From contig CM060899.1 in assembly GCA_030762935.1 (NCBI GenBank), positions 61,926,501 to 61,990,500 on the forward strand: DNA of 64,000 nucleotides. Reading direction: 5' to 3'. The first letter of the stretch is position 1, and each line of letters opens with the position of its first letter. The notes under the pieces were generated by a model. The model saw only the letters and a list, made by a program, of their open reading frames with translations, searched no databases and was not told the origin of the DNA. This stretch comes from Hymenopus coronatus (taxonomy: Eukaryota; Arthropoda; Insecta; Mantodea; Hymenopodidae). The position numbers and the translations under genes are program-made. Positions 1 to 12,130 of the stretch are shown piece after piece.

Positions 1-488
1 AAAAAGGTGTGTAGGAACCGCGTGGATTCAGAGGGTGCCAGGTGTAATCATAAGGAAAGGAGGCCACATTTCGTATTAAAAGTAAGAGAAACAAGTGCAT
101 ATTCACAATAAACTTACGTTTGTAATTTTCTTGCTTGTCCCAACTAATCTGCACAGTAAATCAGTGTTACCACCCGTAACCGCAGAGGGCTTAAAAAGGT
201 ATCAGAAGGCGAGTGAGGAAAGCTATATGCAGAGAGAGAGACAGATAAAACTCTTCTCTTTCACTCTCACTTGTTATGTGATGGCAGATCACGTGCTCAG
301 AGCAATGCTACTGCGCAACCTGCACACACTCACCTTCGAACGAACTCCTATTGTGTATCCTCAATTATTGTAGAACCAAAATAAAATTAATTGTAGTAGT
401 TGAAAATTATAGCCAACGTATAAGAAGTGATAACATGATTGCTACCTTTTTATTTGATATTGTTTAACAGAGGTGTTTGTTGTTTCAG

Positions 489-607
489 GAAGTATATACA
501 TGAAACCTGAAGATGGTAATGTGTACACCACGCTGGAGCCAACGCTGTCCAGCAACCCTAATGTGTTCTTTCAGCGAGGAGGTGTTCACCCAGGCATGAT
601 GTACTGA
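489..607 (+). CDS. Candidate last coding exon, protein not identified
   Basis: A pyrimidine-rich acceptor (tgtttcag) ends at 488 and is followed by an open frame of 38 complete codons ending in TGA at 605-607. The first codon is split: one base comes from an exon upstream of the window. The peptide ends in ...VHPGMMY and includes a VYTTL stretch resembling a tyrosine-based signalling motif. Base composition and lack of repeats set it apart from the intron-like sequence before it and the minisatellite that begins about 4 bases after the stop. Upstream exons are not visible in 1-488. I do not recognise the family. It could be the end of a membrane receptor tail, but that is a guess. Confidence 0.5.
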
Positions 608-1981
608 TCGGTAAGGTTAATATAAGACAGATGGGTAGGGTAGGCCAGGCCAGGCCAGGCTAATATAAGATAAATGGGTGGGGTTGGGTAGACCAGGCCA
701 GGCCAGGTTAATATAAGATAGATGAGTGCGGCAGGGTAGGCCAGGCTAATATAAGATAGATGGGTGGTGTAGCCCAGGCCAGGTTAACTTAAGATTGATG
801 GGTGGGGTAGGATAGGCCAGGGTAATATTAGATAGATGGGTGGGGTAGAGTTGGGTAAGCCAGCCCAGGTTAATATAAGGTAGATAGGTGGGGAAGGGTA
901 GGCCAGGCCAGGCCAGGCCAGGTTAATATTAGATGGGTGGGGTAGGGTAGGCCAGGTCAGGTTAATATTAGATGGGTGGGGTAGGGTAGGCCAGGCCAGG
1001 TTAATATTAGATGTGTGGGGTAGGGTAGGCCAGGTCAAGCCACGCCAGGCCAGGTTAATATAAGATAGATGGGTGGGGTAGGGTAAGCCAGGCCAGGTTA
1101 AGATAAGATAGATGGGTGCGGAAGGGTAGGATAGGCCAGGCCAGGTTAATATTAGATGGGTGGGGTAGGGTAGGCCAGGCCAGGTTAATATTAGATGGGT
1201 GGGGTAGGGTAGGCAAGGCCAGGCCAGGTTAATATAAGATAGATGGGTGGGGTAGGGTAAGCCAGGCCAGGTTAAGATAAGATAGATGGGTGGGGTAGGG
1301 TAAGCCAGACCAGGTTTACATAAGATCGATGGGTGGGGTAGGGTAGGCCAGGCCAGGTTAATATAAGATAGATGGGTGGGGAAGGGTAAGCCAGGCCAGG
1401 TTAAGATAAGATAGATGGGTGGGGTAGGGTAAGCCAGGCCAGGTTAACATAAGATAGATGGGTGGGGTAGGGTAGGCCAGGCCAGGTTAACATAAGATAG
1501 ATGGGTGGGGTAGGGTAAGCCGGACCAGGTTAACATAAGATAGATGGGTGGGGTAGGGTAAGCCAGACCAGGTTAACATAAGATAGATGGGTGGCATAGG
1601 GTAAGCCAGACCAGGTTAACATAAGATAGATGGGTAGGGTAGGGTAGGCCAGGCCAGGTTAAGATAAGATACATGGTTTGGGAAGAGTAAGTCAGGCCAG
1701 GTTAATATAAGATAGATGGGAGGGGAAGGGTAAGCCAGGCCAAGTTCAGATAAGATAGATGGGTGGGGAAGGGTAGGGTAGGACAGGCCAGGTTAATATA
1801 AGATAGATGGGTGGGGTGGGGTAGGGTAGGGTAGGCCAGGCCAGGTTAAAATAAGATAGATGGGTGGGGAAGGGTAGGGTAAGCCAGGGCAGGTTAAGAT
1901 AAGATAGATGGGTGGGGAAGGGTAAGCAGCCCAGGTTAATATAAGATAGATGGGTGGGGTAGGGTAGGGTAGGCCAGGCCA

Positions 1982-4900
1982 GGTTAATATAAGATAGATG
2001 GGTGTGGAAGGGTAAGCCAGGCCAGGTTAAGATAAGATAGCTGGGTGGGGTAGGGTAGGCCAGGCCAGGTTAAGATAAGATAGATGGGTGGGGTAGGGTA
2101 GGCCAGGCCAGGTTAACATAAGATAGATGGGTGGGGTAGGGTAAGCCAGACCAGGTTAACATAAGATAGATGGGTGGGATGGGGTAAGCCAGACCAGGTT
2201 AACATAAGATATATGGGTAGGGTAGGGTAGGCCAGGGCAGGTTAAGATAAGATAGATGGGTTGGGAAGAGTAAGCCAGGCCAGGTTAATATAAGATAGAT
2301 GGGTGGGGAAGGGTAAGCCAGGCCAGGTTAATAAAAGATAGATGGGTGGGGAAGGGTAAGCCAGGCCAGGTTAAGATAAAATAGATGGGTGGGGAAGGGT
2401 AGGGTAGGCACGGCCAGGTTAATATAAGATAGATGGGTGGGGTAGGGTAGGGTAGGCCAGGCCAAGTTAACATAAGATAGATGGGTGGGGAAGGGTAGGG
2501 TAAGCCAGGCCAGGTAAAGATAAGATAGATGGGTGGGGAAGGGTAAGCCAGGCCAGGTTAACATAAGATAGATGGGTGGGGAAGGGTAAGCCAGGCCAGG
2601 TTAATATAAGATAGATGGGTGGGGAAGGGTAAGCCAGGCCAGGTTAATATAAGATAGATGGGTGGGGAAGGGTAGCCAGGCCAGGTTAAAATAAGATAGA
2701 TGGGTGGGGAAGGGTAGGGTAGGCCAGGCCAGGTTAATATAAGATAGATGGGTGGGGTAGGATAGGGTAGGCCAGGGCAGGTAAAGATTAGATAGATGGG
2801 TGAGGTAGGGTAAGCCAGGCCAGGTAAAGATAAGATAGATGGGTGGGGAAGGGTAGGGTAAGCCAGGCCAGGTTAAGATAAGATAGATGGTTGGGGAAGG
2901 GTAAGCCAGGCCAGGTTAATATTAGATAACTGGGTGGGGAAGGGTAAGCCAGGCCAGGTTAATATAAGCTAAATGGGTGGGGAAGGGTAGGGTAAGCCAG
3001 GCCAGGTTAATATAGGATAGATGGGTGGGGAAGGGTAAGCCAGGCCAGGTTAATATAAGATAGATGGGTGGGGAAAGGTAAGCCAGGCCAGGTTAAGATA
3101 AGATAGATGGGTGGGGAAGGGTAGGGTAGGCCAGGCCAGGTTAAAATAAGATAGATGGGTGGGGTGGGGTAAGGTAAGCCAGGCCAGGTTAAGATAAGAT
3201 AGATGGGTGGGGTGGGGTAGGGTAAGCCAGGCCAGGTTAAGATAAGATAGATAGGTGGGGAAGGGTATGGTAAGCCAGGCCAGGTTAAGATAAGATAGAT
3301 GGGTGGGGTGGGGTAGGGTAAGCCAGGCCAGGTTAAGATAAGATAGATGGGTGGGGAAGGGTATGGTAAGCCAGGCCAGGTTAAGATAAGATAGATGGGT
3401 GAGGAAGGGTAGGGTAAGCCAGGCCAGGTTAATATTAGATGGGTGGCGTAGGGTAGGCCAGGCCAGGTTAATATTAGATGGGTGGGGTAGGGATGCCAGG
3501 CCAGGTTAATATTAGATGGGTGGGATAGGGTAAACCAGGCCAGGTTAAGATAAGATAGATGGGTGGGGAAGGGTAGGGGTGGCCAGGCCAGGTTAATATA
3601 AGAAGGATGGTTGGGGAAGAGTAGGGAGGGCCAGGCCAGGTTAATATAAGATAGATGGGTGGGGTAGGGTAGGTTAATATAAGATATATGGGTGGGGTAG
3701 GGTAGGGTAAGCCAGGCCAGGTTAATATAAGATAGATGGGTGGGGAAGGGTAGGGTAAGCCAGGCCAGGTTAATATAAGATAGATGGGTGTGGAAGGGTA
3801 AGCCAGGCCAGGTTAAGATAAGATAGCTGGGTGGGGTAGGGTAGGCCAGGCCAGGTTAAGATAAGATAGATGGGTGGGGTAGGGTAGGCCAGGCCAGGTT
3901 AACATAAGATAGATGGGTGGGGTAGGGTAAGCCAGACCAGGTTAATATAAGATAGATGGGTGGGATGGGGTAAGCCAGACCAGGTTAACATAAGATATAT
4001 GGGTAGGGTAGGGTAGGCCAGGGCAGGTTAAGATAAGATAGATGGGTTGGGAAGAGTAAGCCAGGTCAGGTTAATATAAGATAGATGGGTGGGGAAGGGT
4101 AAGCCAGGCCAGGTTAATATAAGATAGATGGGTGGGGAAGGGTAAGCCAGGCCAGGTTAATATAAGATAGATGGGTGGGGAAGGGTAAGCCAGGCCAGGT
4201 TAAGATAAAATAGATGGGTGGGGAAGGGTAGGGTAGGCACGGCCAGGTTAATATAAGATAGATGGGTGGGGAAGGGTAGGGTAAGCCAGGCCAGGTAAAG
4301 ATAAGATAGATGGGTGGGGAAGGGTAAGCCAGGCCAGGTTAACATAAGATAGATGGGTGGGGAAGGGTAAGCCAGGCCAGGTTAATATAAGATAGATGGG
4401 TGGGGAAGGGTAAGCCAGGCCAGGTTAATATAAGATAGATGGGTGGGGAAGGGTAGCCAGGCCAGGTTAAAATAAGATAGATGGGTGGGGAAGGGTAGGG
4501 TAGGCCAGGCCAGGTTAATATAAGATAGATGGGTGGGGTAGGATAGGGTAGGCCAGGGCAGGTAAAGATTAGATAGATGGGTGGGGTAGGGTAAGCCAGG
4601 CCAGGTAAAGATAAGATAGATGGGTGGGGAAGGGCAGGGTAAGCCAGGCAAGGTTAAGATAAGATAGATGGTTGGGGAAGGGTAAGCCAGGCCAGGTTAA
4701 TATTAGATAACTGGGTGGGGAAGGGTAAGCCAGGCCAGGTTAATATAAGCTAAATGGGTGGGGAAGGGTAGGGTAAGCCAGGCCAGGTTAATATAGGATA
4801 GATGGGTGGGGAAGGGTAAGCCAGGCCAGGTTAATATAAGATAGATGGGTGGGGAAAGGTAAGCCAGGACAGGTTAAGATAAGATAGATGGGTGGGGAAG

Positions 4901-5560
4901 GGTAGGGTAGGCCAGGCCAGGTTAAAATAAGATAGATGGGTGGGGTGGGGTAAGGTAAGCCAGGCCAGGTTAAGATAAGATAGATGGGTGGGGTGGGGTA
5001 GGGTAAGCCAGGCCAGGTTAAGATAAGATAGATGGGTGGGGAAGGGTATGTTAAGCCAGGCCAGGTTAAGATAAGATAGATGGGTGGGGTGGGGTGGGGT
5101 AGGGTAAGCCAGGCCAGGTTAAGATAAGATAGATGGGTGGGGAAGGGTATGGTAAGCCAGGCCAGGTTAAGATAAGATAGATGGGTGAGGAAGGGTAGGG
5201 TAAGCCAGGCCAGGTTAATATTAGATGGGTGGCGTAGGGTAGGCCAGGCCAGGTTAATATTAGATGGGTGGGGTAGGGATGCCAGGCCAGGTTAATATTA
5301 GATGGGTGGGATAGGGTAAACCAGGCCAGGTTAAGATAAGATAGATGGGTGGGGAAGGGTAGGGGTGGCCAGGCCAGGTTAATATAAGAAGGATGGTTGG
5401 GGAAGAGTAGGGTGGGCCAGGCCAGGTTAATATAAGATAGATGGGTGGGGTAGGGTAGGTTAATATAAGATATATGGGTGGGGTAGGGTAGGGTAAGCCA
5501 GGCCAGGTTAATATAAGATAGATGGGTGGGGAAGGGTAGGGTAAGCCAGGTCAGCTTAAT
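1982..5560 (+). repeat. Higher-order duplication of ~1.79 kb within the minisatellite
   Basis: Rare variant units recur in the same order at a nearly constant offset. Examples are the gggtgtgg variant (2000 and 3786), aacataagatatatggg (2201 and 3987), ataagctaaatggg (2961 and 4742), tataggatag (3011 and 4792), gggtggcgtag (3431 and 5218) and ataagaaggatgg (3595 and 5381). Offsets are 1781-1787. The copies therefore occupy about 1982-3767 and 3768-5560. The small offset changes fit gain or loss of single pentamers. Confidence 0.9.
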
Positions 5561-8500
5561 GTAAGATATATGGGTGGGGTAGGGTAGGTTAGGCCAGGCC
5601 AGGTTAGGTTAATGTAAGATATATGGGTGGGGTAGGGTAGGTTAACATAAGATATATGGGTGGGGTAGGGTAGGTTAATATAAGATAAATGGGTGGGGTA
5701 CGGTAGGGTAAGCCAGGCCAGGTTAATATAAGATAGATGGGTGGGGAAGGGTAGGGTAGGCCAGGCCAGGTTAATATAAGATAGATGGGTGGGGAAGGGT
5801 AGGGTAGGCCAGGCCAGGTTAATGATAAGATAGATGGGTGGGGTGGGGTAGGGTAAGCCAGGCAAGGTTAAGATAAGATAGATGGGTAGGGAAGGGTTAA
5901 CCAGGCCAGGTTAAGATAAGATAGATGGGTGGCGAAGGGTAGGGTAAGCCAGGCCAGGTTAATATAAGATAGATGGGTGGTGCTGAGTAGGTTAATATAA
6001 GATATATGGGTGGGGTAGGGTAGGGTAAGCCAGGCCAGGTTAATATAAGATAGATGGGTGGGGTAGGGTACGTTAATATAAGATATATGGGTGGGGTAGG
6101 GTAAGCCAGGCCAGGTTAATATAAGATAGATGGGTGGGGTGGGGTAGGGTAAGCCAGGCCAGGTTAAGATAAGATAGATGGGTGGGGAAGTGTAGGGTAG
6201 GCCAGGCCAGGTTAAGATAAGATAGATGGGTGGGGTGGGGTAGGGTAAGCCAGGCAAGGTTAAGATAAGATAGATGGGTGGGGAAGGGTAAGCCAGGCCA
6301 GGTTAAGATAAGATAGATGGGTGGGGTAGGGTAAGCCAGACAAGGTTTACATAAGATCGATGGATGGGGTAGGGTAGGGTAGGCCAGGCCAGGTTAATAT
6401 AAGATAGATGGGTGGGGAAGGGTAAGCCAGGCCAGGTTAAGATAAGATAGATGGGTGGGGTAGGGTAAGCCAGGCCAGGTTAAGATAATATAGATGGGTG
6501 GGGTAGGGTAAGCCAGACCAGTTTTACATAAGATCGATGGGTGGGTTAGGGTAGGGTAGGCCAGGCTAGTTTAATATAAGATAGATGGGTGGGGAAGGGT
6601 AAGCCAGGCCAGGTTAAAGTAAGATAGATGGGTGGGGTAGGGTAAGCCAGGGCAGGTTAAAGTAAGATAGATGGGTGGGGTAGGGTAAGCCAGGGCAGGT
6701 TAAGATAAAATAGGTGGGTTGGGAAGAGTAAGCCAGGCCAGGTTAATATAAGATAGATGGGTGGGGAAGGGTAAGCCAGGCCAGGTTAATATAATATAGA
6801 TGGGTGGGAAAGGGTAAGCCAGGCCAGGTTAAGATAAGATAGATGGGTGGGGAAGGGTAGGGTAGGCCAGGCCAGGTTAATATAAGATAGATGGGTGGGA
6901 TAGGGTAGGGTAGGCCAGGCCAGGTTAATATAAGATACATGGGTGGGGAAGGGTAGGGTAAGCCAGGTCAGGTTAAGATAAGATAGATGGGTGGGGAAGG
7001 GTAAACCAGGCCAGGTTAATATAAAATAGATCGGTGGGGAAGGGTAAGCCAGGCCATGTTAAAATAATATAGATGGGTGGGGAAGGGTAAGCCAGGCCAG
7101 GTTAATATAAGATAGATGGGTGGGGTAGGGTAGGGTAGGCCAGGCCAGGTTAATCTAAGATAAATGGGTGGGGAAGGGTAAGCCAGGCCAGGTTAAGATA
7201 AGATAGATGGGTGGGGTAGGGTTGGCCAGGCCAGGTTAAGATAAGATAGATGGGTGGGGTAGGGTAAGCCAGACCAGGTTAACATAAGATAGATGGGTGG
7301 GGTAGGGTAGGCCAGGCCAGGTTAACATAAGATAGATGGGTGGGATAGGGTAGGCCAGACCAGGTTAACATAAGATATATAGGTAGGGTAGGGTAGGCCA
7401 GGCCAGGTTAAGATAAGATAGATGGGTTGGGAAGAGTAAGCGAGGCCAGGTTAATATAAGATAGATGGGTGGGGAAGGGTAAGCCAGGACAGGTTAATAT
7501 AAGATAGATGGGTGGGGAAGGGTAAGCCAGGCCAGGTTAAGATAAGATAGAAGGGTGGGGAAGGGTAGGGTAGCCAGGCCAGGTTAATATAAGATAGATG
7601 GGTGGGGTAGGGTAGGGTAGGCCAGGCCAGGTTAATATTAGATGGGTGGGGTAGGGTAGGCCAGGCCAGGTTAATATTAGATGGGTGGGGTAGGGAGGCC
7701 AGGCCAGGTTAATATTAAATGGGTGTGGTAGGGTAAGCCAGGCCAGGTTAAGATAAGATTGATGGGTGGGGAAGGGTAGGGTAGGCCAGGCCAGGTTAAT
7801 ATAAGATAGATGGTTGGGGAAGAGTAGGGAGGGCCAAGCCAGGTTAATATAAGATAGATGGGTGGGGTAGGGTAGGTTAATATAAGATATATGGGTGGGG
7901 TAGGGTAGGGTAAGCCAGGCCAGGTTAATATAAGATAGATGGGTGGGGAAGGGTAGGATAAGCCAGGCCAGGTTAATATAAGATATATGGGTGGGGTAGG
8001 GTAGGTTAGACCAGGCCAGGTTAGGTTAATGTAAGATATATGGGTGGGGTAGGGTAGGTTAATATAAGATATATGGGTGGGGTAGGGTAGGTTAATATAA
8101 GATAAATGGGTAGGGTAGGGTAAGCCAGGCCAGGTTAATATAAGATAGATGGGTGGGGAAGGGTAGGGTAGGCCAGGACAGATTAATATAAGATAGATGG
8201 GTGGGGAAGGGTAGGGTAGGCCAGGCCAGGTTAAGATAAGATAGATGGGTGGGGTGGGGTAGGGTAAGCCAGGCAAGGTTAAGATAAGATAGATGGGTGG
8301 GGAAGGGTAAACCAGGCCAGGTTAAGATAAGATAGATGGGTGGCGAAGGGTAGGGTAAGCCAGGCCAGGTTAATATAAGATAGATGGGTGGGGAAGAGTA
8401 GGTTAATATAAGATATATGGGAGGGGTAGGGTAGGGTAAGCCAGGCCAGGTTAATATAAGATAGATGGGTGGGGTAGGGTACGTTAATATAAGATATATG

Positions 8501-8760
8501 GGTGGGTTAGGGTAGGGTAAGCCAGGCCAGGTTAAGATAAGATAGATGGGTGGGGAAGGGTAGGGTAGGCCAGGCCAGGCCAGGTTAAGATAAGATAGAT
8601 GGGTGGGGTGGGGTAGGGTAAGCCAGGCAAGGTTAAGATAAGATAGATGGGTGGGGAAGGGTAAGCCAGGCCAGGTTATGTTAAGATAGATGGGTGGGGA
8701 AGGGTAGGGTAAGCCAGGCCAGGTTAATATAAGATAGATGGGTGGGGAAGAGTAGGTTAA
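5218..8760 (+). repeat. Second higher-order duplication, offset ~2.42 kb
   Basis: The variant series around 5218-6300 reappears around 7634-8760. The aggttaggtt variant is at 5601 and 8018, the tggttggggaagagtag variant near 5391 and 7809, and the short ttagatgggtgg units at 5220 and 7636. The offset is about 2416-2418. This block overlaps the end of the 1.79-kb duplication, so parts of the array are present three times. Confidence 0.8.
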
Positions 8761-8800
8761 TATAAGATATATGGGTGGGGTAGGGTAGGGTAAGCCAGGC

Positions 8801-11640
8801 CAGGTTAATAAAAGATAGTTGGGTAGGGTAGGCCAGGCCAGGTTAATAAAAGATAGTTGGGTAGGGTAGGCCAGGCCAGGTTAATATAAGATAGTTGGGT
8901 GGGGTAGGCCAGGTTAATATAAGATAGCTGGGTAGGGTAGGCCAGGCCAGGTTAATATAAGATAGATGGGTAGGGTAAGCCAGGTTAATATAAGATAGAT
9001 GGGTAGGGTAGGCCAGGTTAATATAAGATAATTGGGTGGGGTAGGCCAGGTTAATATAAGATAGAAGGGTAGGGTAGGCTTGCTTAATATAAGATAGTTG
9101 GGTGGGGTAGGCCAGGTTAATATAAGATTATTGGGTTGGGTAGGCCAGGTTAATATTAGATAGTTGTATGGGGTAGGCCAGGTTAATATAAGATAGTTGG
9201 GTGGGGTAGGCCAGGTTAATATAAGATAGAAGGGTAGGGTAGGCCAGGTTAATATAAGATAGTTGGGTAGGATAGGCCAGGTTAATATAAGATAGTTGGG
9301 TGGGGTAGGCCAGGTTAATATAAGATAGTTGGGTGGGGTAGGCCAGGTTAATATAAGATAGTGGGGTGGGATAGGCCAGTTTAATATATGATAGTTGTGT
9401 GGGGTAGGCCAGGTTAATATAAGATAGTTGGGTGGGGTAGGCCAAGTTAATATACGATAGTTGGGTGGGGTAGGCCAGGTTAATATAAGATAGTTGTGTG
9501 GGGTAGGCCAGGCCAGGTTAATATAAGATAGATGGGTGGGGTAGGCCAGGCCAGGTTAATATAAGGTATTTGGGTAGGGTAGGCCAGGTTAATATGAGAT
9601 AGTTGTGTGGGGTAGGCCAGGCCTTGGTTAATATAAGATAGTTGTGTGGGGTAGGCCAGGCCAGGTTAATATAAGATAGTTGTGATGGGTAGGCCAGGCC
9701 AGGTTAATATAAGATAGTTGGTTAGGGTAGGCCAGGTTAATATAAGATATTTGGTTGGGGTAGGCAGATTAATATGAGATAGTTGTGTGGGGTAGGCCGT
9801 GCCAGATTAATATAAGATAGTTGGGTAGGTCAGGCCAGGTTAATATAAGATAGTTGGGTGGGGTAGGCCAGGTTAATATAAGATAGCTGTGTGGGGTAGG
9901 CCAGGCCAGGTTAATATAAGATAGTTGGGTGGGGTAGGCCAGGTTAATATAAGATAGCTGTGTGGGGTAGGCCAGGCCAGGTTAATATAAGATAGTTGGG
10001 TGGGGTAGGCCAGATTAATATAAGATAGTTGTGTGGGGTAGGCCAGGCCAGATTAATATAAGATAGTTGGGTAGGGTAGGCCAGGCCAGGTTAATATAAG
10101 ATAGATGGATAGGGTAGGGCAGATTAATATAAGATAGTTGTCTGGGGTAGGCCAGGTTAATATAAGATAGTTGGGTAGGGTAGGACAGGTTAATATAAGA
10201 TAGTTGTGTGGGGTAGGCCAGGTTAATATAAGATAGTTGTGTGGGGTAGCCCAGGCCAGGTTACTATAAGATAATTGTGTGCGGTAGGCCAGGCCAGGTT
10301 AATATAAGATAGTTGGTTAGGGTAGGCCAGGTTAATATAAGATAGTTGGGTATGGTAGGCCAGATTAATATAAGATAGTTGTGTGGGGTAGGCCGTGCCA
10401 GATTAATATAAGATAGTTGGGTAGGCCAGGCCAGGTTAATATAAGAGAGTTGGCAGGGGTAGGCCAGGTTAATATAAGATAGTTGTGTGGGGTAGGCCAG
10501 GCCAGGTTAATATAAGATAGTTGGGTGGGGTAGGCCAGATTAATATAAGATAGTTGTGTGGGGTAGGCCGGGCCAGATTAATATAAGATAGCTGGGTGGG
10601 GTAGGCCAGGTTAATATAAGATAGTTGTGTGGGGTAGGCCAGGCCAGGTTAATATAAGATAGTTGGGTGCGGTAGGCCAGGCCAGATTAATATAAGATAG
10701 TTGGGTGGGGTAGGCCAGGTTAATATAAGATAGTTGTATGGGGTAGGCCAGGTTAATATAAGATAGTTGTGTGGGGTAGGCCAGGTTAATATAAGATAGT
10801 TGTGTGGGGTAGGCCAGGCCAGGTTAATATAAGATTGTTGTGTGGGGTAGGCCATGCCAGGTTAATATAAGAGAGATGGGTGGGTAGGCCAGGTTAATAT
10901 ATGATAGTTGTGTGGGGTAGGCCAGGCCAGGTTAATATAAGATAGATGGGTGGGGTAGGCCAGGTTAATATAAGATAGTTGTGTGGGTTAGGCCAGGTTA
11001 ATATAAGATAGTTGTGTGGGGTAGGCCAGGTTAATATAAGATAGTTGGTTAGGGTAGACCAGGTTAATATAAGATAGTTGGTTAGGGTAGGCCAGGTTAA
11101 TATAAGATAGTTGTGTGGGGTAGGCCAGGTTAATATAAGATGGTTGGTTAGGGTAGACCAGGTTAATATAAGATAGTTGGTTAGGGTAGGCCAGGTTAAT
11201 ATAAGATAGTTGTGTGGGGTAGGCCAGGCCAGGTTAATATAAGATAGTTGATTAGGGTAGGCCAGGTTAATATAAGATAGTTGTGTGGGGTAGGCCAGGC
11301 CAGGTTACTATAAGATAGTTGTGTGGGATAGGCCAGGTTAATATAAGATAGTTGTGTGGGGTAGGCCAGGTTAATATAAGATAGTTGGGGATAGTTGGGT
11401 GGGGTACGCCAGGTTAATATAAGATAGTTGTGTGGGGTAGGCCAGGCCTGGTTAATATAAGATAGTTGTGTGGGGTAGGCCAGGTTAATATAAGATAGTT
11501 GTGTGGGGTAGCCAGGCCAGGTTAATATAAGATAGTTGGTTAGGGTAGGCCTGGTTAATATAAGTTAGTTGGGTGGGGTAGGCCAGGTTAATATAAGATA
11601 GTTGTGTGGGGTAGGCCAGGTTAATTTAAGATCGTTGGGT
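8801..11640 (+). repeat. Minisatellite, zone B (gatagttgggtggggtaggcc type)
   Basis: A shorter 33-44 bp unit replaces zone A. The core changes from agatagatggg to agatagttggg or agatagttgtg, and the run of GGGTA/GGTAG pentamers shrinks to one. The change is gradual around 8800-9000, which suggests local homogenisation of a variant rather than a separate satellite. Confidence 0.95.
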
Positions 11641-12130
11641 AGGCCAGGCCAGGCCAGGCCAGGTTAATATAAGATAGTTGGGTGGGGTAGGCCAGGCCAG
11701 TTTAATGTAAGATAGATGGGTGGGGTAGGCCAGGAGAGGTTAATGTAAATAGATGGGTGGGGTAGGGTAGGCCAGGCCAGGTTAATATAAGATAGTTGGG
11801 TGGGGTAGGCCAGGCCAGGTTAATATAAGATAGCTGGGTGGGTTAGGCCAGGCTAATATAAGATAGATGGTAGGGTAGGGTAGGCCAGGCCAGGTTAATG
11901 TAAGATAGATGGGTGGAGTAGGGTAGGCCAGGCCATGCCAGGTTAGTATAGGATAGATAGGTGGGGAAGGGTAGGGTAGGCCAGGCTAATTTAAGATATA
12001 TAGGTGGGGAAGGCCAGGCCAGGTTAATATAAGATAGATGGTTGGAGAAGGGTAGGGTAGGCAGTCCAGGTTATTATAAGATAGATGCGGTAGGCCAGGC
12101 CAGGTTAATATAAGATAGTAGGCTAGGCTA
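11641..12130 (+). repeat. Minisatellite, zone C, edge of array
   Basis: Mixed zone A and zone B units with runs of up to four GGCCA pentamers (11641-11662). The array ends in two GGCTA pentamers at 12121-12130, which lead without a break into the GGCTT array. Confidence 0.9.

Larger units (their letters stand above)
611..8800 (+). repeat. G-rich minisatellite, zone A (gatagatgggtggggtaggg type)
   Basis: Continuous tandem repeat of roughly 38-60 bp units. Each has a variable core (taatataagatagatggg) followed by optional GGGTA/GGTAG and GGCCA pentamers. Unit lengths differ mainly by whole pentamers. All G-rich motifs lie on the + strand. Long open frames on the minus strand (rich in LTWPGLPYP-like peptides) come only from the repeat's lack of stop codons and are not genes. 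Confidence 0.97.

Noticed and set aside
95..373. 92-residue + strand frame near the window start
   Set aside because: No family resemblance; it lies in intron-like sequence before a clear acceptor at 488.
784..10855. Many minus-strand open frames of 60-199 residues (LTWPGLPYPTPP-type peptides)
   Set aside because: They are translations of the minisatellite, which lacks stop codons in some frames. They have no start context or splice signals and change with each unit.
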